Shown here piece after piece: positions 50,705 to 59,715 of a stretch of 64,000 nucleotides of DNA. The stretch's first letter is position 1, and every line of letters starts with the position of its first letter. This stretch comes from Micromonospora antibiotica. Lineage in GTDB: Bacteria > Actinomycetota > Actinomycetes > Mycobacteriales > Micromonosporaceae. The position numbers and the translations under genes were made by a program. The stretch is taken from NCBI RefSeq assembly GCF_017599305.1, contig NZ_JAGFWR010000025.1:26394-90393 (forward strand). The letters are read 5' to 3'. Under the pieces are notes generated by a model that did not search any database, was not told where the DNA came from, and was given only the letters and a program-made list of their open reading frames with translations.

Positions 50705-51592
50705 ATGCCCACCACGCAGATCGCCGTGACGGCGATGGTGAACGGCCTGGCCATCGGGCTGCTGCTGTTCATCACCGCCGCCGGCCTGTCCCTGATATTC
50801 GGCATGATGGACGTGCTGAACCTCGCCCACGGCGCACTGTTCCTCACCGGGGCGTACCTCGCCTGGTGGATCGGCGGTGAGCAGCAGACCTGGCCGTCGC
50901 TCGCCCGGGCGGTCGTCGCCGTCGTCGTGCTCGGTGCCGCCGCCGGTGGCCTGCTGTCACTGCTGACCGCGCCGCTGTCGCGGCGTTCCCACCTGGAACA
51001 GGCGTTACTCACCCTCGGCATCGCCCTGGTCGCCGCCGACGTCCTGTCCGCGCTGTTCGGCGACGACGTCCGGGCCACCGAGCCACCCGCCGGCCTGGAC
51101 GGCACCGTGACCATCGCCGGCTGGAGCTACCCGAGCTACCGGCTCGCCCTCGTCGGGGTAGCCGCCCTGCTCGCCGCCGCCGTGTACTGGACCGTCGAAC
51201 GGACCTCGCTGGGTGCGCTGTTCCGCGCGACGGTCAGCGACCGGGACATGGTCGCCACCGTCGGGGTGGACCCGCGCCTGGTCCGTGGCGGCGTGTTCGT
51301 CCTGGGCTCGGTGCTGGCCACCCTCGCCGGGCTGCTCGGCGCACCCATCTACCACGCCCGCCCCGGACTGGACACCACGATCCTGGTGCTCGCCCTGGTC
51401 GTCGTGGTGGTCGGTGGGCTCGGCTCGATCCGCGGGCCGCTCATCGCCGCCCTGCTGTTCGGCCAGGTCGAGTCCGTCGGCCGGGCGGTGCTGCCCGGCC
51501 TGGCCTCCTTCCTGCTCTTCGGCACGCTCGCGGCGGTGCTGGTCGTCCGCCCGCGCGGCCTGTTCACCCTCGCCCCCGGAGGACGACGATGA
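50705..51592 (+). CDS. LivH-type ABC transporter permease
   Basis: 295 residues with 8 or so membrane helices. LIFGMMDVLNLAHGALFLTGAY is the family signature near the N-terminus and VVVVGGLGSIRGPLIAALLFG the coupling loop. First of the two membrane subunits. The ATG at 50705 follows CGGAGCC. Overlaps the LivM start by 4 bases. Confidence 0.92.
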   Translation: MPTTQIAVTAMVNGLAIGLLLFITAAGLSLIFGMMDVLNLAHGALFLTGAYLAWWIGGEQQTWPSLARAVVAVVVLGAAAGGLLSLLTAPLSRRSHLEQALLTLGIALVAADVLSALFGDDVRATEPPAGLDGTVTIAGWSYPSYRLALVGVAALLAAAVYWTVERTSLGALFRATVSDRDMVATVGVDPRLVRGGVFVLGSVLATLAGLLGAPIYHARPGLDTTILVLALVVVVVGGLGSIRGPLIAALLFGQVESVGRAVLPGLASFLLFGTLAAVLVVRPRGLFTLAPGGRR

Positions 51593-52563
51593 CATCCCTG
51601 GTCCAGACCCGGGCCCCCGCCCGCCCCCGGCTGGGCACCGGGTTCCGCACGGTGGCCGCGACCACCGCCGGCACCCTGGTGCTGGCCGCCGCCCCGCTCT
51701 ACCTCGCTCCCTACGCGACGACGACGCTGACCCGCATCCTCGTCTTCGGACTGCTCGCCGCGAGCCTCAACCTGCTGGTGGGCGTCGTCGGACTGCCGTC
51801 GCTGGGACACGCCGCGTTCTTCGGCGTCGGCGCGTACGCCGCCGCCTGGACCGCCACCCACCAGACGACCGGTGCGGGGACGCTCCTGGTCGGGGTGGTC
51901 GTCGCGGCCCTGGTCGCGCTGGTCGCCGGGGCGGTCGCCGTCCGCACCCACGGGGTGTTCTTCCTCATGCTGACCCTGGCGATCGGGGAGCTGACCCAGC
52001 AGGCCGCCGACAGCTGGGAGGCGGTGACCGGCGGCTCCAACGGCTTGTACGGGGTGCCGGCACCGTCGATGTTCGGCACGGTCCTCGACCAACCCGCCAC
52101 GACCTACTGGTACGTGCTGGGCTTCTTCGTGGTGGGCATGCTCGCCCTGCGCCTGGTGTCCACGTCGACCCCCGGTGTGGTGCTGCGGGGCATCCGCGAC
52201 AGCGAGGACCGGATGCGCGCGTTGGGCTACCGGACCACCGCGATCAAGCTCGGCGCGCTGGTCTTCGCCGGTGCGGTCGCCGGACTGGCCGGCGGGTTGC
52301 TCGCCGCCCAGCAGCGACTGGTGACCCCGGCCGACGCCGGCTTCGAGACCTCCGCGCTCGCCCTGCTCGCCGTGGTGATCGGCGGCACCGGTTCCTGGTG
52401 GGGGCCCTGCCTCGGCGCGGCCCTGGTCATCGTCGTACGGGACTCGCTGGGCGCGACCCTCGACGGGCACGGCCCGCTCGCCCTGGGGCTGCTGTTCGTC
52501 CTCGTCGTCTACCTGCTGCCCCGGGGGATCGCCCACATCCGGCTGAGGAGGGCCACGTCATGA
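51589..52563 (+). CDS. LivM-type ABC transporter permease
   Basis: 324 residues, about 9 membrane helices. LLAASLNLLVGVVGLPSLGHAAFFGVGAYAA split over helices 2-3 and VVIGGTGSWWGPCLGAALV are hallmarks of LivM. It partners LivH in the channel. Its ATG overlaps the LivH stop (ATGA) and its stop overlaps the next ATPase start, so the operon is tightly coupled. Confidence 0.92.
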   Translation: MTSLVQTRAPARPRLGTGFRTVAATTAGTLVLAAAPLYLAPYATTTLTRILVFGLLAASLNLLVGVVGLPSLGHAAFFGVGAYAAAWTATHQTTGAGTLLVGVVVAALVALVAGAVAVRTHGVFFLMLTLAIGELTQQAADSWEAVTGGSNGLYGVPAPSMFGTVLDQPATTYWYVLGFFVVGMLALRLVSTSTPGVVLRGIRDSEDRMRALGYRTTAIKLGALVFAGAVAGLAGGLLAAQQRLVTPADAGFETSALALLAVVIGGTGSWWGPCLGAALVIVVRDSLGATLDGHGPLALGLLFVLVVYLLPRGIAHIRLRRATS

Positions 52564-53318
52564 TCGATCTGCTCCGCTGCCAGGACGTGCACCACCGCTA
52601 CGGCGCGCTGAGCGTCCTGCGTGGCGTACGGCTGACGGTGGCCGCCGGGGAGCGGCACGCACTCATCGGACCCAACGGCGCCGGCAAGAGCACCCTGCTC
52701 AAGCTGATCGCCGGGCAGGAACGCCCGTCCGCCGGGACCCTCCACTACCGGGGCCGGGACGTCACCCGCGAGCCGGTCCACCGACGGGCCCGCGCCGGCA
52801 TCGGCCGCAGCTTCCAGCACTCGACCCTGCTGGGTTCGCTCACCGCCGCACAGAACGTGGCCCTGGCGCTGACCGGTGGTCGGCTGCTGGCCCGGCACAC
52901 CGACCGGCAGCGCCGCGCCGAGGTCGACGCCGCGCTCGCCTCGGTGGACCTGGGCGACCTGGCGGACCGGCCGGTGACGGCGCTGTCCTACAGCCAGTGC
53001 CGACGCCTGGAGATCGCGGTGGCGCTCGCCGCGAAACCGCAGCTGCTGCTCCTGGACGAGCCGGCGGCCGGCATGTCCGGGGAGGAACGGAGTGGGCTGG
53101 TGGAGCTGCTGCGCGGCGTACCGCCCACCGTGACGATCGTGTTCGTCGAGCACGACCTGGACGTCGTCTTCGACGTCGCGACCAGGGTCAGCGTCCTGCA
53201 CCTCGGCACCGTGCTGCACAGCGGCACCCCCGAGCAGGTACGACGCAGCCCCGAGGTGCAGCAGGCGTACCTCGGCGGCCGGATGGAGGAGGTGCACGGT
53301 GTTCCTGGAGGTGCGTGA
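52560..53318 (+). CDS. LivG-type ABC transporter ATPase
   Basis: 252 residues. Walker A GPNGAGKST, Walker B LLLLDEP, and H-loop FVEHDLD are intact; the signature motif is the variant LSYSQCRRLEIA in place of LSGGQ/LSYGQ. The FQHSTLLGSLTAAQNV segment is typical of LivG. It powers transport with LivF. Its last 20 bases overlap the LivF gene. Confidence 0.92.
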   Translation: MIDLLRCQDVHHRYGALSVLRGVRLTVAAGERHALIGPNGAGKSTLLKLIAGQERPSAGTLHYRGRDVTREPVHRRARAGIGRSFQHSTLLGSLTAAQNVALALTGGRLLARHTDRQRRAEVDAALASVDLGDLADRPVTALSYSQCRRLEIAVALAAKPQLLLLDEPAAGMSGEERSGLVELLRGVPPTVTIVFVEHDLDVVFDVATRVSVLHLGTVLHSGTPEQVRRSPEVQQAYLGGRMEEVHGVPGGA

Positions 53319-54000
53319 GCTGACCGCCGGCTACGGCCAGGGGCAGGTGCTGCACGGGCTGGACCTCGACCTGCCGGCGGGGCAGGCACTGGCCCTGCTC
53401 GGCCGCAACGGGGTCGGCAAGTCCACTTTCGTCTCCACCCTCGCGGGGCTGCTGCGGCCCACCGGCGGGCAGGTGCTGCTGGACGGTCGGGACGTCACCG
53501 GCTGGCGGGCCGACCGGCTCGCCCGCGCCGGGGTGGCGCTGGTGCCGCAGGGGCGGCGGGTGTGGCCGACGCTGACGGTGCACGAGCACCTCGCCCTGGC
53601 CACCCGGCACGGCGGCCGGACCTGGCCGACCGAGCGGGTGTACGAGTTGTTCCCCCGGCTGGCGCAGCGGCGGCGGCACCTCGCCGGGCAGTTGTCCGGC
53701 GGCGAACAGCAGATGCTCGTCATCGGCCGGGCCCTGGCCACCGACCCGCGGCTGGTCCTCATGGACGAGCCGTCCGAGGGGCTGGCGCCCATCGTCGTCG
53801 ACCAGGTGGCCGAGGCGCTGCGGGTGGTGGTCCGGGAGGGGCTGACGCTGCTGCTGGTGGAACACGACCTGCACCTGGCCCTCGGGGTGACCCAGGAGGC
53901 GGCGGTGCTGGTCCGGGGGCGCATCGCACACCGGTGCCCCACCGGCGAACTGCGCGGGGACCTGCCGACGGTGCAGCGTCTGCTGGGCGTCGCGGGCTGA
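53299..54000 (+). CDS. LivF-type ABC transporter ATPase
   Basis: 233 residues. Walker A GRNGVGKST, signature LSGGEQQML, Walker B LVLMDEPSEGLAP, and VEHDLHL. VALVPQGRRVWPTLTVHEHL is typical of LivF. The start is the GTG at 53299. It ends the transporter operon, with a strong hairpin nine bases after its stop. Confidence 0.93.
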   Translation: MFLEVRELTAGYGQGQVLHGLDLDLPAGQALALLGRNGVGKSTFVSTLAGLLRPTGGQVLLDGRDVTGWRADRLARAGVALVPQGRRVWPTLTVHEHLALATRHGGRTWPTERVYELFPRLAQRRRHLAGQLSGGEQQMLVIGRALATDPRLVLMDEPSEGLAPIVVDQVAEALRVVVREGLTLLLVEHDLHLALGVTQEAAVLVRGRIAHRCPTGELRGDLPTVQRLLGVAG

Positions 54001-54008
54001 GCACGAAA

Positions 54009-54046
54009 CCGGGTGCGGCCCCGTCAGGCGACGGGGCCGCACCCGG
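54009..54046. terminator. Bidirectional terminator after the ABC transporter
   Basis: A perfect 17-bp stem (54009-54025 with 54030-54046) and a 4-base loop (AGGC), located between the convergent LivF and DNA-glycosylase genes. It would end both transcripts. Confidence 0.85.
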
Positions 54047-54053
54047 ACCGGGT

Positions 54054-54626
54054 TCAACCGTCGACGGCGCGGTGGCAGCCCACCAGGTGGTCGTCGACCA
54101 TCCCGGTCGACTGCATCAGGGCGTACGCGCCGACCGGGCCGATGAACCGGAACCCGCGCCGCTTCAGCTCCCGGGCCATCGCGGTCGACTCGGGGGTCCG
54201 GGCCGGCACCTGCGACGTCGAGCGGGGACGGGGCCGCGCACCGGTCGGCGCGTACGACCACAGCAGGGCGTCGAGGTCCCCGGCCAACGCCACGACGAGC
54301 CGGGCGTTGCCGATGGTCGCCTCGATCTTCGCCCGGTTGCGCACGATGCCCTCGGTGCCGAGCAGCCGGGCCACGTCGGTGTCGTCATAGCCGGCGACGG
54401 TCTCCGGATCGAAGTCGTCGAAGGCCGACCGGAAGGCGTCCCGCTTGTGCAGGATCGTCGACCACGACAACCCCGCCTGGAAGGTCTCCAACGCCAGGTG
54501 CTCGAAGAGCGGGGCCTCGCCGTGCACGGGCCGGCCCCACTCGTCGTCGTGGTACGCGACGTACACGGGGGTGGCGGTGCACCAGCCACAACGCGGCACA
54601 CCGTCAGCGCCGGTGCTGATCTGCAT
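54054..54626 (-). CDS. tag: DNA-3-methyladenine glycosylase I
   Basis: 190 residues. RCGWC at the N-terminus and the C-terminal HLVGCH supply the zinc-binding Cys/His set of Tag; YHDDEWGRPVHGE and FQAGLSWSTIL form the base pocket. It removes 3-methyladenine from alkylated DNA. It starts 24 bases after the N-acetyltransferase stop at the end of the sulfotransferase operon. DNA glycosylases inside clusters for DNA-alkylating products serve self-resistance (yatakemycin, azinomycin precedents), so the context hints that the product or an intermediate alkylates DNA. Confidence 0.93.
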   Translation of the reverse strand: MQISTGADGVPRCGWCTATPVYVAYHDDEWGRPVHGEAPLFEHLALETFQAGLSWSTILHKRDAFRSAFDDFDPETVAGYDDTDVARLLGTEGIVRNRAKIEATIGNARLVVALAGDLDALLWSYAPTGARPRPRSTSQVPARTPESTAMARELKRRGFRFIGPVGAYALMQSTGMVDDHLVGCHRAVDG

Positions 54627-54650
54627 GTCGTCTCCTGTCGGGGCAGCGGG

Positions 54651-55505
54651 TCAGCCGGCGGCGCTGCCGGGGTGCCGTGGCAACCGCTGCCACAGCCCCC
54701 GCAGCCCGGCGGCGTGCCGGTCGTCGAGCCGCAGGAGGAACGTGTCCTCCAGCTCCCGACGCCACTCGTCGAAGGTGGTCAGCGCCCGCCGGTGCACACC
54801 GTCGCCGTCGATGCGGGTCAGCAGGCGGTCGACCAGCGACCACACCACCTCACCCGGGCCCCGGTTGGTCACGATGAACCGGCGGACGAAGGTGGAACCC
54901 GGTGCGGTCGAGAGCAGCCGGTGGGCCGCGGCGAACTCCTGCGGCTGCGCCGGCCGGTCCTCCCAGTCCATCACCGTGAACGACCCCCGGGGATCGTGGG
55001 TGAACCGCCAACCCCACGCCGTGCGCGCGAAACCGAAGGTCAGCGGCGGCTGCCGGACCACGCCGGGACGTAACGGCACCGGACCCAGCAGCCCGTCGCC
55101 GAGCCCGACGTCGACGAACCAGCGCCGACCCTCCACGGTGACGGTCATGGTCAGGTGGTTGGCGAACTCCACCCCGTCGGGCAACGCCGGCGCCTTCTTC
55201 ACCTGTCCCCGGTGCAGGGTGACGTCGAAGCCCAACGCGGCCAGCAGCGCGGCGAACGCCCCGTTGAGGTGGAAGCAGTAGCCGGCGTCGCCGTCGGCCA
55301 GCCGCGCGGCGTTGCCGGCCGGGTCGACGTCGGTGGGTAACCCCAACCGGATGTCGAGGTTGTGGTAGGGAACCCGCCGGACGTGACGCTCGTGCAGTCG
55401 GACCAGCGTGGCCAGGTTCACCCCCGGCCGGCCGGGCTCGTCCAGACGGGCGAGGTAGCGCCGCACCACCTCGTCGCCGATCCTGGGCACAGACGGCTCC
55501 TGCAT
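54651..55505 (-). CDS. nat: Arylamine N-acetyltransferase
   Basis: 284 residues with the Cys-His-Asp triad C77 (DAGYCFHLNGAF), H117 (FANHLTM) and D132 (FVDVGLGD). NATs acetylate arylamines, p-aminobenzoate being a classic substrate, from acetyl-CoA; relatives close amide bonds in ansamycins. With a p-aminobenzoate pathway in the same region it may detoxify, protect or tailor an aminobenzoate. The family motif RGGYC is here DAGYC. The ATG at 55505 is used. Confidence 0.9.
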   Translation of the reverse strand: MQEPSVPRIGDEVVRRYLARLDEPGRPGVNLATLVRLHERHVRRVPYHNLDIRLGLPTDVDPAGNAARLADGDAGYCFHLNGAFAALLAALGFDVTLHRGQVKKAPALPDGVEFANHLTMTVTVEGRRWFVDVGLGDGLLGPVPLRPGVVRQPPLTFGFARTAWGWRFTHDPRGSFTVMDWEDRPAQPQEFAAAHRLLSTAPGSTFVRRFIVTNRGPGEVVWSLVDRLLTRIDGDGVHRRALTTFDEWRRELEDTFLLRLDDRHAAGLRGLWQRLPRHPGSAAG

Positions 55506-55579
55506 GTCGGGACGGTCACCTTCCTGGGAAAAACGCCGGGGCGGCGCCATCGGTGAGATGGCGTCGCCCCGGCCGGTCG

Positions 55580-56212
55580 TCAGCGGGTCTGCGGGCCACT
55601 CGTGCGGCTGCGCTTGAGCTCGTAGAAACCGGGGGTCTGGGCGACCAGGAGGAAGCCGTCCCACAGCCGGGCGGCGTCCTCACCGCGCGGGGCGGGCGTG
55701 ACCACCGGGCCGAACAGCGCCACCGGATCACTGCCGGGCACGTGCACGTGGATGGTCGGCGTGCCGACGTCCAGCCCGACCGGCTGCATCCCCGCCAGGT
55801 GGCTCTTGCGCACCGCGTCGTCGAGCCCCGCGTCGTCCGCCGCGTCGGCCAACTCACCGGGCAGGCCGCACTCGGTGAGCGCCGCCTTGTACAGGGCCGG
55901 CCCGTACGACTGGCCCTTGACGTGCCGGCGGGTGCCCATGGCGTCGTAGAGCGACCGGACGGCGTCCGGCCCGTGCTGCTGTTCGGCCGCCATCAGCACC
56001 CGCACCGGCCGCCGCCACGGCCCGATGTTGCGCTGGTAGAACGCGTCGATGTCGGCACGTCCCTCATTGAGGGCGGACAGGCTCATGATCCGGAACCGCA
56101 CGTCGATCGGGCGTTGCCGTTCGGCGTCGAGCAGCCAACGCGACGTCAGCCACGCCCACGGGCACACCGGGTCGACGAACATGTCCACCAGGATTCGGTT
56201 CACTTCGGGCAC
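55580..56212 (-). CDS. DsbA-fold protein related to mycothiol-dependent (nitro)reductase, CxxA active site
   Basis: 210 residues. It resembles the mycobacterial mycothiol-dependent reductase Rv2466c over its length (FVDPVCPWAWLTSRW; ALNEGRAD; RKSHLAGM, GTPTIHV, FGPVV, LWDGFLL). The usual CPWC motif is CPWA: C17 stays, the second cysteine is Ala20. A single cysteine could still form mixed disulfides with mycothiol. Rv2466c reduces nitro-prodrugs, so a role in nitro/nitroso reduction or thiol protection is possible. The GTG at 56212 gives the homologous start. Located between CysN and the N-acetyltransferase. Confidence 0.8.
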   Translation of the reverse strand: MPEVNRILVDMFVDPVCPWAWLTSRWLLDAERQRPIDVRFRIMSLSALNEGRADIDAFYQRNIGPWRRPVRVLMAAEQQHGPDAVRSLYDAMGTRRHVKGQSYGPALYKAALTECGLPGELADAADDAGLDDAVRKSHLAGMQPVGLDVGTPTIHVHVPGSDPVALFGPVVTPAPRGEDAARLWDGFLLVAQTPGFYELKRSRTSGPQTR

Positions 56213-56234
56213 CGTCGTACATCCTTCGGTTGAA

Positions 56235-57497
56235 TCATCGGAACGCCGGACCGACCAGTCCGGCACTGAGGGTCGCCCCGTCGCGCGGGTCGATGAGCAG
56301 CAGCGACCCCGTGCCCCGGATGAGGCGGTAGGGGTCCGCGGCGATCGGCTCGTCGAGGTCCAGCACCACGCCCGCGATGTCGTTGACGGCCAGCGGATCG
56401 GAGTTGGGGGTGTGCTCCAGCGTGGCGAGGTCGAGCCGGTCGACGATCGACGTGACCGTCCCTCCCACGACCCGGGTCTGGTGCTGCACCAGCACCCGGG
56501 CGCCCTCGCCGAGCCGGCGCTCCGCGACGTGGCAGAGCGTCGCGGTGACCTGCCGGGTCGTCGTCGGGATCCGGTCCGCCGCGACGATCATGTCGCCGCG
56601 TCCCACCTCGCCCTCCCCGTCGAGCTGCACGCTGACCGACATGCCGGCGCGGGCGTTCTCGATGGGCGTGCCGAGCCGGTGGATGGCGGTGACCACCGCC
56701 GGCCGTCCGGCGGGCACGACCAGCACCTGCTGCCCGAGACGGAGCTGACCGGCGACGAGCTGGCCGGCGAGCGATCCGTCGGGCAGGACGTACTGCACCG
56801 GCAGCCGGGCCGGCAGGGCGGTCAGGTCCTCGTCGAGGTCCACCCGCTCCAGGTGCTGCAGGAACGTCGGCCCGGTGTACCACGGCATCTCGGTCGAGGC
56901 GTCGACGACGTTGTCGCCGCGCAGCGCCGACAACGGGATGGACCGCACGTCGGGAACCCCGAGGGAACCCGCCAGCCGGCGGAACTCGTCGTCGATCTCG
57001 GCGAACCGGTCCTCGGCGAAACCCACCAGGTCCATCTTGTTGACCGCCAGCACCACGTGCGGGGTGCGCAGCAGCGCGGCCACCGCGGTGTGCCGCCGGG
57101 TCTGGGTCACCACGCCGTGCCGGGCGTCGACCAGGATCACGGCCAGGTGGGCGGTCGACGCGCCGGTGACCATGTTGCGGGTGTACTGCACGTGCCCGGG
57201 GGTGTCGGCCAGGATGAACCGGCGGTTGCCGGTGGCGAAGTACCGGTAGGCGACGTCGATGGTGATGCCCTGTTCACGTTCGGCCCGCAGACCGTCGGTC
57301 AGCAGGGCGAGGTCGGCCTGGCCGTAGCCGCGGGCGCGGCTGGCGGACTCGACCGCCTCCAACTGGTCGGCCAGCACCGACTTGGAGTCATAGAGCAGGC
57401 GTCCCACCAGGGTGGACTTTCCGTCGTCGACGCTGCCGGCGGTGGCGAGCCGCAGCAGCTCACCGTCGCGGGCAGTCTCGAGGCTGAGCGTGGTCAC
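56235..57497 (-). CDS. cysN: Sulfate adenylyltransferase subunit 1 (CysN)
   Basis: 420 residues, GTPase subunit. GSVDDGKSTL (P-loop), DTPGHVQY and NKMD are intact G-motifs; EREQGITIDVAYRYF matches the effector loop. It powers synthesis of adenylylsulfate by CysD. There is no C-terminal APS-kinase extension, which some CysNC proteins have. Start GTG 57497 shares a base with the CysD stop (TAGTG). Adjacent to a sulfotransferase, it presumably supplies activated sulfate for product sulfation. Confidence 0.93.
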   Translation of the reverse strand: MTTLSLETARDGELLRLATAGSVDDGKSTLVGRLLYDSKSVLADQLEAVESASRARGYGQADLALLTDGLRAEREQGITIDVAYRYFATGNRRFILADTPGHVQYTRNMVTGASTAHLAVILVDARHGVVTQTRRHTAVAALLRTPHVVLAVNKMDLVGFAEDRFAEIDDEFRRLAGSLGVPDVRSIPLSALRGDNVVDASTEMPWYTGPTFLQHLERVDLDEDLTALPARLPVQYVLPDGSLAGQLVAGQLRLGQQVLVVPAGRPAVVTAIHRLGTPIENARAGMSVSVQLDGEGEVGRGDMIVAADRIPTTTRQVTATLCHVAERRLGEGARVLVQHQTRVVGGTVTSIVDRLDLATLEHTPNSDPLAVNDIAGVVLDLDEPIAADPYRLIRGTGSLLLIDPRDGATLSAGLVGPAFR

Positions 57498-58429
57498 TAG
57501 AAGTACCCCTCCCGCTTGCGGTCCTCCATGGCGGTGTCGGACAACTTGTCGTCGGCCCGGCTCGACCCGCGTTCGGTGATCCGGGACAGGCTGATCTCGG
57601 CGATCACCTGGTCGATGGTGGCGGCGTCGGACACCAGCGCGCCCGTGCAGGACATGTCCCCGACGGTGCGGTACCGCACGGTGCGTTCCTGCAGCTGCTC
57701 GTCGCGGCGCGGGCCGCCCCACTCCCCCGGCGTCAGCCACATCCCGTCGCGCAGGAAGACCTGACGCTGGTGGGCGAAGTAGATGGCCGGCAGCGGGATC
57801 TCCTCCCGGGCGATGTAGTTCCACACGTCGAGTTCGGTCCAGTTGGACAGCGGGAACACCCGCACGTGCCCACCCGGGTCGTGTCGGCCGTTGTAGAGGT
57901 TCCACAGCTCCGGGCGCTGCTGGCGGGGGTCCCACTGCCCGAACTCGTCGCGCAGCGAGAACACCCGCTCCTTGGCCCGCGCCTTCTCCTCGTCGCGCCG
58001 CCCGCCGCCGAACACGGCGTCGAAGCGGTGCTGGGTGATGGCGTCGAGCAGCGGTACGGTCTGCAACGGGTTGCGGCTGCCGTCGGGCCGCTCGGTGAGC
58101 CGGCCGTCGTCGAGGTAGTCCTGCACGTGCGCCACCCGTAGCGTGAGCTGGTGCTCCGCCACCACCTTGTCGCGGTACTCGATCACCTCGGGAAAGTTGT
58201 GCCCGGTGTCGACGTGCAGCACGGGGAAGGGCAGCTGGCCCGGCAGGAACGCCTTGCGGGCCAGGTGGAGCATGACGGCGGAGTCCTTGCCGCCGCTGAA
58301 CAGCAGGACGGGTCGCTCCAGCGTGCCCGCCACCTCACGGATGATGTGCACCGCCTCGGCCTCGAGCACGTCGAGGTAGGACATCCGCAGGTCGGATGCG
58401 GTTTCGGATGCGGTCGAAGTGAACGCCAT
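57497..58429 (-). CDS. cysD: Sulfate adenylyltransferase subunit 2 (CysD)
   Basis: 310 residues. SGGKDSAVML is the PP-loop, HVDTGHNFPEVIEYRD and GGGRRDEEKARAKERVFS are the conserved ATP/sulfate site, and the C-terminal DRKREGYF is typical. It forms adenylylsulfate (APS) from ATP and sulfate with CysN. The ATG at 58429 is used; the longer frame has no ribosome site. APS kinase is not encoded in the window, so PAPS would rely on an enzyme elsewhere. Confidence 0.94.
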   Translation of the reverse strand: MAFTSTASETASDLRMSYLDVLEAEAVHIIREVAGTLERPVLLFSGGKDSAVMLHLARKAFLPGQLPFPVLHVDTGHNFPEVIEYRDKVVAEHQLTLRVAHVQDYLDDGRLTERPDGSRNPLQTVPLLDAITQHRFDAVFGGGRRDEEKARAKERVFSLRDEFGQWDPRQQRPELWNLYNGRHDPGGHVRVFPLSNWTELDVWNYIAREEIPLPAIYFAHQRQVFLRDGMWLTPGEWGGPRRDEQLQERTVRYRTVGDMSCTGALVSDAATIDQVIAEISLSRITERGSSRADDKLSDTAMEDRKREGYF

Positions 58430-58467
58430 GGCGTTGTCTCCCCACAGGTGTCGGCCGGTCGGGCCGG

Positions 58468-59715
58468 TCAGTTCGAGGTGCCCGGCCGCACGTACCCGGC
58501 GGTACGCAGCTCGGGCGGGTAGACGATCGGCACGGTGGAGATGTCCTGGTCGATCTCCTGGTACTGCTGCAGCACCACCGGGGGTGGGCTGTGGTGCCAG
58601 TGGGTCTCGCCGCGGGCGAAGCTGACCGGGCCACGCCAGGTGTCGAAGGTGCCCTTCTCCAAGGCGTCGATCAGTTCCGCCCGGCCGACCCCGTCCGCCT
58701 GGCGCAGGGCCTGGGCGATGATGGTGATGTCGGTGAAGGCGTTGAGGGCGGTGTCCGGCGGCGGCGTGCCGTACGTGTCGCGGTAGCGGTCCACGAACCA
58801 CCGGCCGATCGGGGTCAACCCCGACCAGTTCGGGCTGAACTGGGTGGCCGGCCAGACCATGTGCAGGCCGTGCACGCCGAGCGCCTTCCAGTAGTCCGGC
58901 GCCCGCAGCGGCCACTGGAAGGGTGCCAGCATGGGCACCTGCGGCAACAGCCCGATCTCGGCGGCCTGCTGCACGATCAGGTGGTTGGTGCGGACCACCC
59001 CCACGTTGATCACCACGTCCGGCTGCCACTGCTGGATCTCGCGCAGCTGGGGGCGCAGGTCCGTGGTCGACTCCTGGGGGAACTCCACGGAGTACAGCTC
59101 CATCGGCTCCTCGGCCGCCTGCAACTCGGCGGTGAGCAGCGCGGCGGCGCTGCGGCCGAACACCGTGTCGGCGTGGATCAGGCCGACCCGCCGGAAACCC
59201 TGGTCGGCGGCGAACCGGATCAGCACCGGGGCGCGCTCGGCCATCGAGGTGAACGTGCGGAAGACCGCCCGCCGCTGCCGCGCGGTGACCCCGGGGTGGG
59301 CGTTCTCGATGAACAGCGGCACCCCGATCCGGTCGGCGAGTTCCGCGACCTCCTCGGTGTAGCGCAGGTGCCAGGGGCCCAGGACGGCCAGCGCCCCGTC
59401 GACGATCGCGACCTTCGCCAGCGCGCCCACCGCCGAGCGGGGCATCGTGCCACCGTCGAGGGTGACGGTCTCCTGGTCGTCGCGGACGACGAAGTCGAAC
59501 TGGAGTCCGTCGCGGATGCCACCGTGATCCCGCACGTACTCGGCACCGATCAGGGCGCCGCGGGCGGTCAGCGTGCCGGCCGTGGGGTCACCGGGCAGGG
59601 ACAGCGGGGTCACGATGCCCACGGTGACCGTGGGGGCACCCGCCACCGTACGGGCGAAGGCGCGGAACTGTTCGTTGACCGTCTCCAGCACCGTGGGCTC
59701 CGACGTCGTGCTCAC
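58468..59715 (-). CDS. Cytoplasmic Leu/Ile/Val-binding-protein-fold protein
   Basis: 415 residues of the type I periplasmic-binding family (VTVGIVTPLSLPGDP; FRTFTSMAERA; DVVINVGVVRTNHL; LNAFTDITIIAQAL), closest in style to amide/urea or branched-chain amino-acid binders. No signal peptide, lipobox or twin-arginine motif is present: the first 25 residues are polar. It thus looks cytoplasmic, with ligand sensing or storage a possible role. GTG 59715 overlaps the sulfotransferase stop (GTGA). Encoded between sulfotransferase and CysD, it may bind a pathway intermediate. Confidence 0.75.
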   Translation of the reverse strand: MSTTSEPTVLETVNEQFRAFARTVAGAPTVTVGIVTPLSLPGDPTAGTLTARGALIGAEYVRDHGGIRDGLQFDFVVRDDQETVTLDGGTMPRSAVGALAKVAIVDGALAVLGPWHLRYTEEVAELADRIGVPLFIENAHPGVTARQRRAVFRTFTSMAERAPVLIRFAADQGFRRVGLIHADTVFGRSAAALLTAELQAAEEPMELYSVEFPQESTTDLRPQLREIQQWQPDVVINVGVVRTNHLIVQQAAEIGLLPQVPMLAPFQWPLRAPDYWKALGVHGLHMVWPATQFSPNWSGLTPIGRWFVDRYRDTYGTPPPDTALNAFTDITIIAQALRQADGVGRAELIDALEKGTFDTWRGPVSFARGETHWHHSPPPVVLQQYQEIDQDISTVPIVYPPELRTAGYVRPGTSN

